Positions 56,030 to 64,000 of a DNA stretch of 64,000 nucleotides are shown here, piece after piece. Location of the stretch: the NCBI GenBank assembly GCA_965202895.1, contig OZ241901.1, positions 62,001 through 126,000 of the forward strand. Direction: 5' to 3'. The notes under the pieces are model-generated. The model did no database searches. It saw only the letters and a list, made by a program, of their open reading frames with translations, and was not told the origin of the DNA. Numbering within the stretch: the stretch's first letter is position 1; each line of letters begins with the position of its first letter. This DNA is from JAJDXW01 sp965202895 (lineage in GTDB: Bacteria; Pseudomonadota; Gammaproteobacteria; HK1). A program made the position numbers and the translations under genes.

Positions 56030-57372
56030 CGGCGATGGCGAAGAGCGAGTGGTCATGGCGGCGCGGGGAGAAGCCTCCGGTGGTACATCCCCACACGGTA
56101 AGGAAACACGACCTGTACGCATCCTACGTCCGGGAATACATCAGCATCCTCGGCAACGCAGCTTGGCGTAGGCAACAGCTCGGCCTGACCATCATCGACG
56201 CCTTCGCTGGAGGCGGCGAATTCCTCGCGGCGGACAGCGCTGGGGGCAGAACCGTCGGCAGCCCATTGAGACTAATCGAAGCAGCGAACGAGGCAGTCCA
56301 GGCGCTGAAGGATGCCAGGGGCCGGTTTGACGCAGACATCCGTTTTTGGTTCAACGACAAATCGGAAGAGAATGCAGCCCACCTCCGCGAGACACTCGAA
56401 GGCAAGGGGCACGTGGTAGACGGGAAGCAAATACGGGTTACGACCGGGAGCTTCGTGGATCAAGCTGCCGCGATGATCTCGGCAGTAAAGGAACAACAGC
56501 CGAAGGCAGGGAAGTGTCTGCTGTTCGCGGATCAGACCGGATGGAAAGACGCTCCAGTGGAGACGTTGCGAACGTTCTTCGAGGCACTTCCGGGATGCGA
56601 GATCATCCTTACGCTCAGTGCCGGCTTGATGCTGAACCCCAGATATGGGTTACGATGGGCGGAATGGACGAGCGCGAGGACTACTAGCGATTGGATCCGG
56701 CCGGACGTACTGAAACAGTTCCGGGAGGATATGGAGCGTGCCCGAGAAGAACCGACTCTCAGGGCGGCAGAGACGAGCCGCGCGCTCGCGCTACGCCGGA
56801 TCATGAGCGAAATGGCGATGCGGACGGGAACGAGGGCATTCAGCGCTTTCACACTGTTTCCACGGGTACCGAACAATTACCTTTGGATCCTTCACATGAC
56901 AAGAAGCCAGGGAGCAATGCGCGCACGCGACGCCATGATTGACGTGCAGTGGCAACTGGACGGGGTAACAACTCATCTCGGCGGGATACCCGAAGATTAT
57001 CTGGGATACCAAGGGTTGCAGGTGGGGGACAATCAATCGACATTGGACAGTTACATACTGGCCGATGCTCAACGCAAAAGTCTTCGGGAAAAATTCGCCC
57101 AAGCCGAGATCGAGAATGTCGTCTACAAGCGCGGACTTCAGGTAGGAGGCATCCGGGTGGAGGAGATTCTGCGTGAGACGGACAATCGGACGGCACTGAC
57201 AACGGACGATCGGATACGGGCGCTCACCTGGGGGCTGAAGGAAGAAGGGCAAGGACGAGGAGCAATCCGAATTCTGGACCGCAACGGGCGAGAGGTCGGG
57301 TCGGGCGGAAGACGCTTGCTGAAGCCGGACGACATCCTGGTGCCCCCGCAACAAGGAGTATTCCTGCTGTAG
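56026..57372 (+). CDS. tcmP: three-Cys-motif partner protein TcmP
   Basis: 448 aa from ATG 56026 (ATGA overlap with DUF5131). The N-terminus HTVRKHDLYASYVREYISIL and IIDAFAGGGEF, a Rossmann/methyltransferase-like glycine motif near residue 60, are typical of TcmP. FADQTGWKDAP and RVPNNYLWILHMTRS follow. It is the standard partner of three-Cys proteins such as DUF5131. The gene is visibly more AT-rich than its surroundings, supporting recent acquisition. Confidence 0.87.
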   Translation: MTAMAKSEWSWRRGEKPPVVHPHTVRKHDLYASYVREYISILGNAAWRRQQLGLTIIDAFAGGGEFLAADSAGGRTVGSPLRLIEAANEAVQALKDARGRFDADIRFWFNDKSEENAAHLRETLEGKGHVVDGKQIRVTTGSFVDQAAAMISAVKEQQPKAGKCLLFADQTGWKDAPVETLRTFFEALPGCEIILTLSAGLMLNPRYGLRWAEWTSARTTSDWIRPDVLKQFREDMERAREEPTLRAAETSRALALRRIMSEMAMRTGTRAFSAFTLFPRVPNNYLWILHMTRSQGAMRARDAMIDVQWQLDGVTTHLGGIPEDYLGYQGLQVGDNQSTLDSYILADAQRKSLREKFAQAEIENVVYKRGLQVGGIRVEEILRETDNRTALTTDDRIRALTWGLKEEGQGRGAIRILDRNGREVGSGGRRLLKPDDILVPPQQGVFLL

Positions 57373-57424
57373 GAAGGAAGCGGCTCGAGGCAGGGAATCC
57401 AGTGGTGCTTCAACGTCGAACGAG

Positions 57425-57521
57425 TTCGTTCGGGGCATCGGCGGCAACGTTTTCTACGCTCCATTGCGCCTCCGCATCCGCGAGGGCAAGTTCCGCGAGC
57501 CTGATTTGCTGCTCGTGACCG
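57425..57521 (+). repeat. 97-bp direct repeat, right copy
   Basis: Identical to 54034-54130. It closes the cassette and leads straight into the remaining Uma2 coding sequence. Confidence 0.95.
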
Positions 57522-58019
57522 CTGCGGAGGATCCTCGCTGCCGGAACGACTATTGGCTTGGCGCCGATCTGGTCGTGGAGGTGGTCAGCCCCGACAATCC
57601 CACCCGGAATCTCATCGACAAGCGCAAGGACTACGCCGAGGCCGGCATCCCAGAGTACTGGATCGCCAACCCCGTCGCCCGCACGCTGACCATGCTCGTC
57701 CTATCGGATGACGAATACCGGGAGCACGGGGTGTTCCAGCTAGGAGAGCAGGCGGGCTCGCCCATCCTGCCCGGCTTCTCGGTGGACGTGCGAGAGCTGT
57801 TCGACGCGGCGTGAGCGCACTACGACCCTGATCGCGGAAATGGCCGCAAAGCTGCCCGGACGGCCGCGAGCCGCCGATCACGGAGACGTTCTCCACATCC
57901 CCTTTCTGCCAGGGCGCAGGATGCTGATGTCTGTGGGACTGGATCCGGATAGAATTGTTGAAGCGATACGGCGTACAATGCTATGCTTTCCAAGAGCCCC
58001 CGAAATGGAGGTCCAAGGC

Positions 58020-58907
58020 ATGACATGGCTGTTGTTCATCGACGAAAGCGGACATGATCACAAGGTCATGCCGTATGAAGTTCGCGGAGGGATTGCTCTC
58101 CATGTCGAACATCTCTGGCCGTTCGTGCGGGAGGTGCAGCATCTGGAATTTGATTGTTTCGGATGCCGGTTGCAGGATTTTGGAAAGGAAATCAAAGGTT
58201 CGACATTGATTGACGAAAAACGTTGCAGATTTGCCAAGCAGAAGAATAATTTCCAGGACGAGGACAGACGGAGGCTCTGTCAATCCTTTCTCGAAAAGGG
58301 TCGCCGGCATGATCAGCCGAACCGGGATGAATTTACCGCTTACGGTCAGGCCTGCATCCGAATGGCACGGAAATTGTTCGATCTCCTGCGAACACGTGAA
58401 GCAGTGCTGTTTGCTTCTGCCATTCCCCGTGGTGTCGTCAAACCACCGAATTACAAATTCGACGACTATCTGAGGAAGGACATTATCTTCTTTATGGAGA
58501 GATTTTTCTATTTTTTGGAGGGAAAACGCGAACATGGCATATTGGTCATGGACGAAACCGAAAAGCATGAAGATCGGAAGCTGGCCGTCAAAATGGAGAG
58601 ATACTTCACGAAGACGGATACCGGGCGGTATCGGACGGCCTGGATCGTACCCACTCCGTTCTTTGTTTCCTCCGACATGACCTACGCCGTCCAGGCCGCA
58701 GACCTCTGCATATACTGCATCAACTGGGCATTTCGACTGCCCTCGCGAGGAATGGATGCGGAACGTCGCGACGAGATCGCGAGCATGTTCGGAAGTGCGA
58801 TTGCTGCACTTCAATTCCGTGGACAGGGACACAGGGACGGTCGCGTGTTCGACACCTATGGCATCGCCTACGTTCCCGATCCCTACGAGGCAAGGGCAGG
58901 GCCATAA
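58020..58907 (+). CDS. DUF3800 domain protein
   Basis: 295 aa from ATG 58020, with GGAGG about 8 nt upstream (the frame is open to 57840). MTWLLFIDESGHD is the acidic first strand of the RNase H-like DUF3800 fold; ILVMDETEKHED (about residue 178) and VQAADLCIYCINWAF (about 228) supply the other conserved acidic positions. DUF3800 proteins are widespread in defence islands and prophages and are presumed nucleases. Base composition is clearly lower in GC than neighbours, indicating transfer. Confidence 0.82.
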   Translation: MTWLLFIDESGHDHKVMPYEVRGGIALHVEHLWPFVREVQHLEFDCFGCRLQDFGKEIKGSTLIDEKRCRFAKQKNNFQDEDRRRLCQSFLEKGRRHDQPNRDEFTAYGQACIRMARKLFDLLRTREAVLFASAIPRGVVKPPNYKFDDYLRKDIIFFMERFFYFLEGKREHGILVMDETEKHEDRKLAVKMERYFTKTDTGRYRTAWIVPTPFFVSSDMTYAVQAADLCIYCINWAFRLPSRGMDAERRDEIASMFGSAIAALQFRGQGHRDGRVFDTYGIAYVPDPYEARAGP

Positions 58908-59233
58908 AAAAGGAGGCAACGCCCTGCCTGCCGCATCCGCATCTAACACGCGGGGCCGCTGACGGGGCCGAGCCTCCGAGCGCGACTCTAGGCCATCCCG
59001 GGCGGAGAGTCAACATACATGCGGATCTCGCCGCGCCATTGCATTCGAATCGATAGAATCTTATTAATTATAAATAATTCAATAAGTTATGCCTCCCAAG
59101 AGAACGGCGGCGGAGATCGAATGCGGCTGCGGAAACAGTCGTTGGGACAGTGGACTGCTCCAATCCGCCGCCATCCCGGAGGGCTAGGCGTCAATTTGCC
59201 CTGAGCCGTGGCAAGACCCTCGGTCTGCGGTCA

Positions 59234-59362
59234 CGGCGCCGCTCCGCGGGGAGTTCGAGGCCGGCTTGCCCCGGCACGGCGACGGCGAGCCGGCGGCCTC
59301 CGTCCGGATTCGCAGCAGGAGGTCGCCGAGGTATCGAGAGGGCGGCGCCGGCAGACAAGGAC
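59234..59362 (-). pseudogene. scrap duplicate of the DUF1156 methyltransferase gene
   Basis: Bases 59234-59311 resemble 60239-60318 (the methyltransferase C-terminal end: GCTCCGC.GGGGAG..C...CCGGCTTG), and directly after it 59310-59362 resembles about 60970-61020 of the same gene (GGAGGTCGCCG.GGTATCG). It is thus a duplicate with a large internal deletion. The rest of 58908-59396 is noncoding, including an AT-rich patch (about 59055-59090) unusual for this window. Confidence 0.7.
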
Positions 59363-59396
59363 GTTCGCGTCTCTCGCGAACGAAGGCCCAGATGAG

Positions 59397-59609
59397 TCAG
59401 ACAGACGCCGATAGCTGCCGGGTCTGTCTGTCCAAACTGTCGACGGCGGTTTGGATCGCGCTCACTTCGCGCTCCTCGAAGTACGCCTCGCCGCACTGAT
59501 TGCAGACCCAGGCCGGTATCGTGTCGAACGACAGGTGGTAGCCGGCCCGATCGACGTGGAAGGGCGCCGTGGAACGGATCATCTTTCCATGACAGTGGAT
59601 GCAGTTCAT
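59397..59609 (-). CDS. YgiT/MqsA-type zinc-finger antitoxin
   Basis: 70 aa from ATG 59609 with AGGAGA upstream. MNCIHCHGK and WVCNQCGEAYFEE give two CxxC zinc-binding pairs, the MqsA N-terminal YgiT domain. The DNA-binding HTH of full MqsA is absent, as in many short YgiT antitoxins paired with DUF4258 toxins. It overlaps the toxin by 4 nt and follows it, the toxin-first order seen in mqsRA. Confidence 0.85.
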   Translation of the reverse strand: MNCIHCHGKMIRSTAPFHVDRAGYHLSFDTIPAWVCNQCGEAYFEEREVSAIQTAVDSLDRQTRQLSASV

Positions 59610-59953
59610 TGTCGTCTCCTTGTACGAAGGTCCTGTTCCCACTCGTCTCGACAGGGAATGTATGCGGTGATGATCGCAAGAAAGTCTTCCTTGGGTGCGC
59701 AAACCACATGGATGTCCCGCCGGTGCTTGCCCTTGCCGTGGATCAGGCCGCTGTGGCCGCGCACATCCTCCGGGTAGTCTTCAATCAACTCACCCTGCAT
59801 GACGACTTCTCGAACCTCGATTGGCTCGATCATCCTGTCCGGTCGTGTCATCTGGCGGACTGCATGAGGCAGGAAAAGCAAGCGTTTGGCGGCAGCCTGC
59901 CGTATGCGATCGATGAATTCCGCGGAGGTTCGTGCGGCGGAGGTCTCGCCCAC
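59606..59953 (-). CDS. DUF4258-type toxin
   Basis: About 115 aa from a proposed GTG at 59953. FLPHAVRQMTRPDRMIEPIE, then VREVVMQGELIEDYPEDVRG and RRDIHVVCAPKEDFLAIITA are DUF4258 hallmarks (RelE-like ribonuclease superfamily). The open frame actually begins at ATG 60238, overlapping the methyltransferase stop (ATGA); the extra 95 residues look non-globular, so either a coupled fusion exists or the shorter start is used. I favour the short form. Confidence 0.75.
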   Translation of the reverse strand: MGETSAARTSAEFIDRIRQAAAKRLLFLPHAVRQMTRPDRMIEPIEVREVVMQGELIEDYPEDVRGHSGLIHGKGKHRRDIHVVCAPKEDFLAIITAYIPCRDEWEQDLRTRRRQ

Positions 59954-61805
59954 GACACTTCGAGCGCGATCGTCACCGAGCAGTCTCCTGGGGGCGTCGG
60001 GGGCAGCAGATTCCTGGATGATCGTGATGTGCCGGATCGAAGGCGTCGGGGGAATGCGCCGGTGGCGGCCGGCCAATCGTTCGGGTATCGGGCGCCCGGC
60101 GCTTGACCCGATAGACAGGGTTCCTCCAGCCGCCGCGCTCGCTTGGAGAACGCGGGCGGCCCGGTCGCAACATACCGGAGGCGCGGATATCGGGAACACC
60201 ATGTCCCGCGTCACCGTGAGATGCGCGGTTGCGGTCATGGCGTCGCTCCGCCGGGGAGATCAAAACCGGCTTGTTCCGGCACGCCGGCCGCGAGGCGGGC
60301 GGCCTCCGTCCGGATCTGGGGCCAGGACGTGACGAGGATGTTGTAGGCATGTGCTTCGTCCGTCCACCGCTTGCGCTCGGCCAGCGAGTATAGCCGGTAG
60401 GCGAGGGCGCGGGCCTTGTCCGCCCGTTCGGCGCCCATGCCGAGGACGAGGCGGGCCGCTTCGGCCACGCCGCCGCCCCGCTCGGCGGTCAGGGAGCGGG
60501 TCAGGTGCTGCGCGCCCTCCCAATCGGTGATGCGCCGGTCCGTCGCCGGGTTCCAGTCCGGGTCCAGCTCGTCGCGGCGCCGGAGCCGGACCTTGCCCTT
60601 GCCGCCCACGACCACCCCGGCGCGCTGCAAGCCTTCGAACGAGGTGTTCTTGGCGCTGAACAGCACTTCGGCTTCGCCGTAGGGGCGTTCGCCGGCCCCG
60701 TATTGCTCGTACCAGGCGACGCAGAAGCGGGTGTCCGGGTCCAGGTCGCCTTCCTGACGGGCCAGGGTCTCGTCCAAGGTCCGGTTGATCTCGACGAGCG
60801 CGGACCGCACGGACATCGGTGATCCGTCGGCCTCCAGCACCCGTGCGGAGCGGGTGAAGATGGCCATGCCGGGGCCGATGGCGGCCTGGGCGAAGTCCAC
60901 CGGTGCGATGTTGCTCTTCTGGAGCTCGGCGAGGGCTGGCGGAAGCTCCGAGCGGAGGGCGGCGAGGAAGTCGCGGCGGGAGGTCGCCGGGGTATCGGGA
61001 GGGCGGCGCCGGCAGACGAGGACGATGGAGGAGGCAAGGGCGTTGGATCCCTGATTGCGCTTTCGATTCTCGCGCTCGGTACGCACGGGCCAAGTACCGG
61101 TGATCGCGAAGCCTGAGCGGATGACGGCGTCCAGAAATGTCTCCCAACCCGTGCTGGCCGTTCCGGCGGCCGCTTTCGTCTCCGATTGCTTGAAAGCGTA
61201 GTAGATTGTGACCGGATATACCGGATGGGTCTGCTCCGAGAATCGGCGAATCGCCGAAGTCATGCCGTCGAGGAAGAAAGTCTCCGCCTCGTCCCTGCTT
61301 CCGTGGCGGTAAGGCGTAGCGACCAGCTCTTCGGTCTTCGGCACTGCCAGCGTCACAAGCAGTTCCGGAAACACCGGCTTCAGGGACCGGCGGAGCCAGA
61401 CGTAGAAGAAATCCGAAAGATCGGCATAGCCAATGTTGTCGTAGTAGGGCGGATCGGTGGAGATGATCTTATTCGAACCGACTGTTTGAGAAGCTGCATC
61501 GGCTTGACTTGCTGCCCCGAACGAATCTCGACTCGCTCCGTTCGACAAAAGGCCAGCCACTACATTCTTGACCATGCTGCCAAAAGAACCGCTCGGTCCG
61601 CTCAGGGTATTCGCCTCCGCGTAGTCCCATGACATCGGAACCGCCTGTCTCCCGAATGTATCTCCAGGGCACTCGACGGACATTTTGAAAGTACACATGG
61701 TGCTTGCGCGGTTGGATGTTTTACTGACGGCAAACGCCAGGTACAGGGCGATTGCTTCGGCATATGCCGTTACACCGGTTCCGCCATCGCGCAGGGCGGG
61801 TTCGT

Positions 61806-62035
61806 CCTCTGGGAACGGCGCGTCCCTTCGGGGCACGGGCGTCCCGCCCGCATCGTGCCCCGGCGAGCTAGCAGCCCGTGTTCCCAGAGCACCCGCCTCG
61901 GCGTAGGCTCGCACGCCAGATCCACTTTCGACCAGCGGCGTATCGTCGTCCAAGGGCGCGGGCGTCCCGCCCGCATGTTCTTTGAGCGGGCGGGACGCCC
62001 GTGTCCTCCCGGGACACGCCGTTCCCAGGACGTCG
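61806..62035. repeat. REP-like palindromes inside the methyltransferase gene, cluster 1
   Basis: Contains GGGCGTCCCGCCCGC and its exact reverse complement GCGGGCGGGACGCCC a short distance apart (about 61960-61999), followed by ACACGCCGTTCCCAGGACG, plus an oppositely oriented unit at 61808-61860. Translated in frame as repeated GGTPVPRR and TRASRP-like motifs. Confidence 0.8.
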
Positions 62036-62392
62036 TGCTCGATGCGCGCGCTGGCTTCCTGCACCAAGTCCGAGAAGGTGGTCAGTGCGACCAATTGGCG
62101 GGGGGTGAAGAGGTCGCTCCACTTCGTCATACCGTAGTTGCCGATGCGGAAACCGAGCGCCTGCTGGAAGAACTCGACATCCGGCTTCCATTCCGGCGCC
62201 GCCTTCCGCGCCGCGGCCTCATGCTCCGGGGTCGGGGCCAGATACACACGCCCGCGGTCCCCCTCGGCGACGATCGCCATCAGCCGCGCGCCCATGCGGC
62301 CCGTCTTGCCTTCGGCCTTGATGTAGTCGCCGGGAATCGGCGCGTCCGACATCAGGCAGCGGAAGTTCGCGCCGCGGCCCAGCTTCGTCCCT

Positions 62393-62645
62393 TGTGCGGG
62401 CGGGACGCCCGTGCCCTCCCGGGACACGCCGTTCCCGGAACGCATGGATTCCCGCTTTCGCGGGAATGACGAGGACGGGGGTGGGGTGCCCGTCTCCTCC
62501 CGGGACATGCCGTCCCGGGATGGGTGGATTCCCGCTTGCTCAGAGCCTGCCCCCGGCTCGGACGGGGGAATGACGACAGTGGGCGAGGATGCCTGTGCGG
62601 GCGGGATGCCCGTGTCCCGGGGAGACACGCCGTTCCCAGGGACGC
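62393..62645. repeat. REP-like palindromes inside the methyltransferase gene, cluster 2
   Basis: Three units of the family (about 62393-62441, 62478-62523, 62593-62645) each join a GCGGGCGGGA.GCCCGT half to a GGGA.A.GCCGT half. Between them is GGATTCCCGCTTTCGCGGGA (about 62446-62465), a classic palindromic REP-type sequence that codes for the SFPRKRES motif here. All is kept in reading frame. Confidence 0.85.
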
Positions 62646-63791
62646 CGGCATCGGGATCTTCAGCTTCGGGGGCGCCGGTCTTCACCGTGAAGCGGTAGCC
62701 GCCGTCCTCGAGCACCGGCTCGACCCATGCCTCCTTGCCCTTCTTCGTGGACAGCATGAAGGTCGAGGCCAACGGCACGTCCACCTGCGCGAACGCCGGG
62801 TTCGGGCTCTTCACCGTGCGCGCCCACAGCCACGCGATCACCGTGAGCTTTCGCCCCGCGTAACGTTTCAGATCGGGACGGTCCGCCGCCATCGCCCCGG
62901 TCACTTCGATCTTCGGGTACAGATGGCCGATCCGCTTCTCGGCTTCGTCCCGCATCCATCGGCCGTAGTAGCGCACGTCCTCCGCGAGCCCCTGCGCGCC
63001 CTTGCCGTTCCACCGGGCGCCCCGCGCGAACTCGGCCTGGGCGTCCGGGTTCACCGGCGGCCGGCCGGCGAAGCGGGGCGGGATCTCGATCATCGCCTTG
63101 ATTGATGAGCACCGCCACCGGGTTCAGGTCCGAGGCATGGGCCTCCAGCCCGAGCCGCTGCGCCTCCAGGGGCAGCGCCCCGCCGCCCGCGAAGGGGTCG
63201 TGGAAGGCGGGGAGGCGGTCCGGGTCGAACCGCTCCGCCGCGCGCGGATGGTCTGCGTTGGCGATGCAGGTTCGGCGCCAGCTCTCCCGGATCTCCTCCC
63301 GCGCCCGCGCCAACACCTTCTCGTCGTTGATGTTCTCCCACTCGACGAGCTCCTCGATGATCCCGAACAGCCGCTCGCGCTCCTGCGCTTGGGCCTGCTC
63401 CGTGGGGAACCGGTCCGGGTGCGCCGAGGGGTCGTCCACCATCTGCGAGAAGATGACCGCCCGCGCCGCCGCCAGCGGCCGCCGCGCCCACCACAGGTGC
63501 AGGGTGCTCGGATGCCCGTGCCGGATGGACTTCTCGCGCACGCTGGCGGCGTTGATCGCGTCCAGCGGCAGGGCGGTCTCGATCAGCTTCTTGCCGGTCT
63601 TCACATCAGGTTCCATGCCGTTCGCTCCCTCTCCGGAGGGAGCACCGCGTCCGGGATTTCCGCTGGGGGACGGAGCTTGCGGAAACCGGCCCTTGCCCGT
63701 CGCCGGCGTGCTCACGGCCCGGACCTCATGCCGCGGCCGGCGGCTTCGAGTTCTCCGCAGTTCCGCAACGGCCGGGGGGTCCGGAGGTCCG

Positions 63792-64000
63792 TCACCGCCG
63801 CCACTGCCGGAACGCGGCTCGCAGGTCGTCGACGAAACGTTCCAAGGATCGGTCGGCCCGCATGGCGCGTTCGACGTCCATCGCTCGCACGATGTCTTCG
63901 GCGAATTCGATACCGCCCAGGATCGGTGTGATCCCCGTAGTGTGGATGGCTTCAGCCAAGCGTTGTTTATAGAGATCGCGGCCGCATTTCCGATCCGGCG
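63792..64000 (-). CDS. C-terminal end of an unidentified protein (partial)
   Basis: The minus-strand frame from the window edge is open for 69 codons and stops at TGA 63792-63794. It reads RDLYKQRLAEAIHTTGITPI, LGGIEFAEDIVRAMDVERAM and RSLERFVDDLRAAFRQWRR: a plausible helical protein end. It lies 175 nt upstream of the methyltransferase start on the same strand, so it may be the preceding gene of the same defence operon. Family not recognised. Confidence 0.5.
   Translation of the reverse strand, partial: PDRKCGRDLYKQRLAEAIHTTGITPILGGIEFAEDIVRAMDVERAMRADRSLERFVDDLRAAFRQWRR

Larger units (their letters stand above)
53803..57814 (+). pseudogene. Uma2-family endonuclease gene split by a 3.3-kb cassette
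   Basis: The 5' part (53803-54130) encodes the Uma2 N-terminus (WTEAQYLALTNGSNRLLEFT then DGHIEVLPVPTRQHQ, RIREGKFREPDLLLV). After the insert the 3' part (57522-57814) supplies YWLGADLVVEVVSPDNP, the KRKDYAEAGIPEYWI core and the usual end (GFSVDVRELF). The 97 bp 54034-54130 recur exactly at 57425-57521. Joining 53803-54130 to 57522-57814 gives an uninterrupted 206-aa frame, a normal Uma2 length, with the PD-(D/E)XK residues (EPD, EVVSP, then K) together again. As it stands both halves are nonfunctional, though reversible excision is conceivable. Confidence 0.88.
60235..63616 (-). pseudogene. DUF1156 DNA methyltransferase, one frameshift
   Basis: Start ATG 63616 with GGAGGGAG upstream; the N-terminal frame reads KLIETALPLDAINAASVREK, the STLHLWWARRPLAAARAV signature of DUF1156, and DPFAGGGALPLEAQRLG. 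At about 63100 one extra C shifts the frame (VLIN then MIEIPPRFAGRPPVN). The second frame carries the rest, including the catalytic DPPYYDN (near 61450) and FYVWLRRSLK. Two in-frame inserts made of palindromic repeats lie at about 61806-62035 and 62393-62645. DUF1156 enzymes are DNA methyltransferases of defence loci, with DUF499 ATPases as partners. The frameshift may be a true mutation or a sequencing error; everything else is intact. Confidence 0.88.

Noticed and set aside
61806..62645. CRISPR array
   Set aside because: Repeats are palindromic, unequal in spacing, in both orientations and translated in frame; no regular spacers and no cas genes.

Overview
This is a GC-rich window (roughly 65-70% GC by eye), consistent with a Pseudomonadota-like or related high-GC bacterium. 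No rRNA, tRNA or CRISPR array was recognised, so the taxonomic placement is loose. Core metabolism and housekeeping occupy about 16-33 kb. Both flanks (1-16 kb and 34-64 kb) are accessory DNA dense in defence genes, toxin-antitoxin pairs, insertion sequences and decayed duplicates.

Left flank (1-16 kb): the end of a PtuA-like ATPase gene with a PtuB-like HNH nuclease gene (Septu-like); an unknown protein; a fused hydantoinase/oxoprolinase; then an IS graveyard. In that graveyard a darT toxin gene is split by a complete IS3-family element (8632-10000, GGC target duplication) and cut by an IS1380-family element. A second, inverted, truncated IS3 copy follows, then a vapBC pair, a broken RND pump and a truncated RES toxin gene.

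Central block (16-33 kb): an AAA-ATPase-like/PD-(D/E)XK protein; a split hyuA-hyuB pair (a second copy of the function encoded by the fused gene at 3.4-7.3 kb); a TIGR03084-like protein; an acoX-acoA-acoB-acoC acetoin-dehydrogenase operon; aspS; an MtfA-like peptidase; and a response regulator/PP2C phosphatase.

Right flank (34-64 kb): mostly minus-strand genes resembling a dispersed DISARM-related defence locus. From upstream to downstream these are a DUF1156 DNA methyltransferase (one frameshift, with REP-like palindromes inside its reading frame), a HEPN/DUF499 AAA ATPase, a VapBC pair with an oversized VapC, and a tightly overlapping operon of DUF6361 protein, PLD nuclease and SF2 helicase. 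Decayed, internally deleted duplicates of both the DUF499 gene (34.6-35.2 kb) and the DUF1156 gene (59.2-59.4 kb) are present. A second two-gene system lies between them: a ParB-domain/ABC-ATPase fusion overlapping a TOPRIM-like gene (PARIS- or OLD-like logic). A Uma2 nuclease gene is interrupted by a 3.3-kb cassette carrying DUF5131 and TcmP genes and flanked by perfect 97-bp direct repeats; removing one repeat plus the cassette restores the Uma2 frame exactly. DUF3800, AKR, PIN/Phd and DUF4258/YgiT toxin-antitoxin genes fill the rest.
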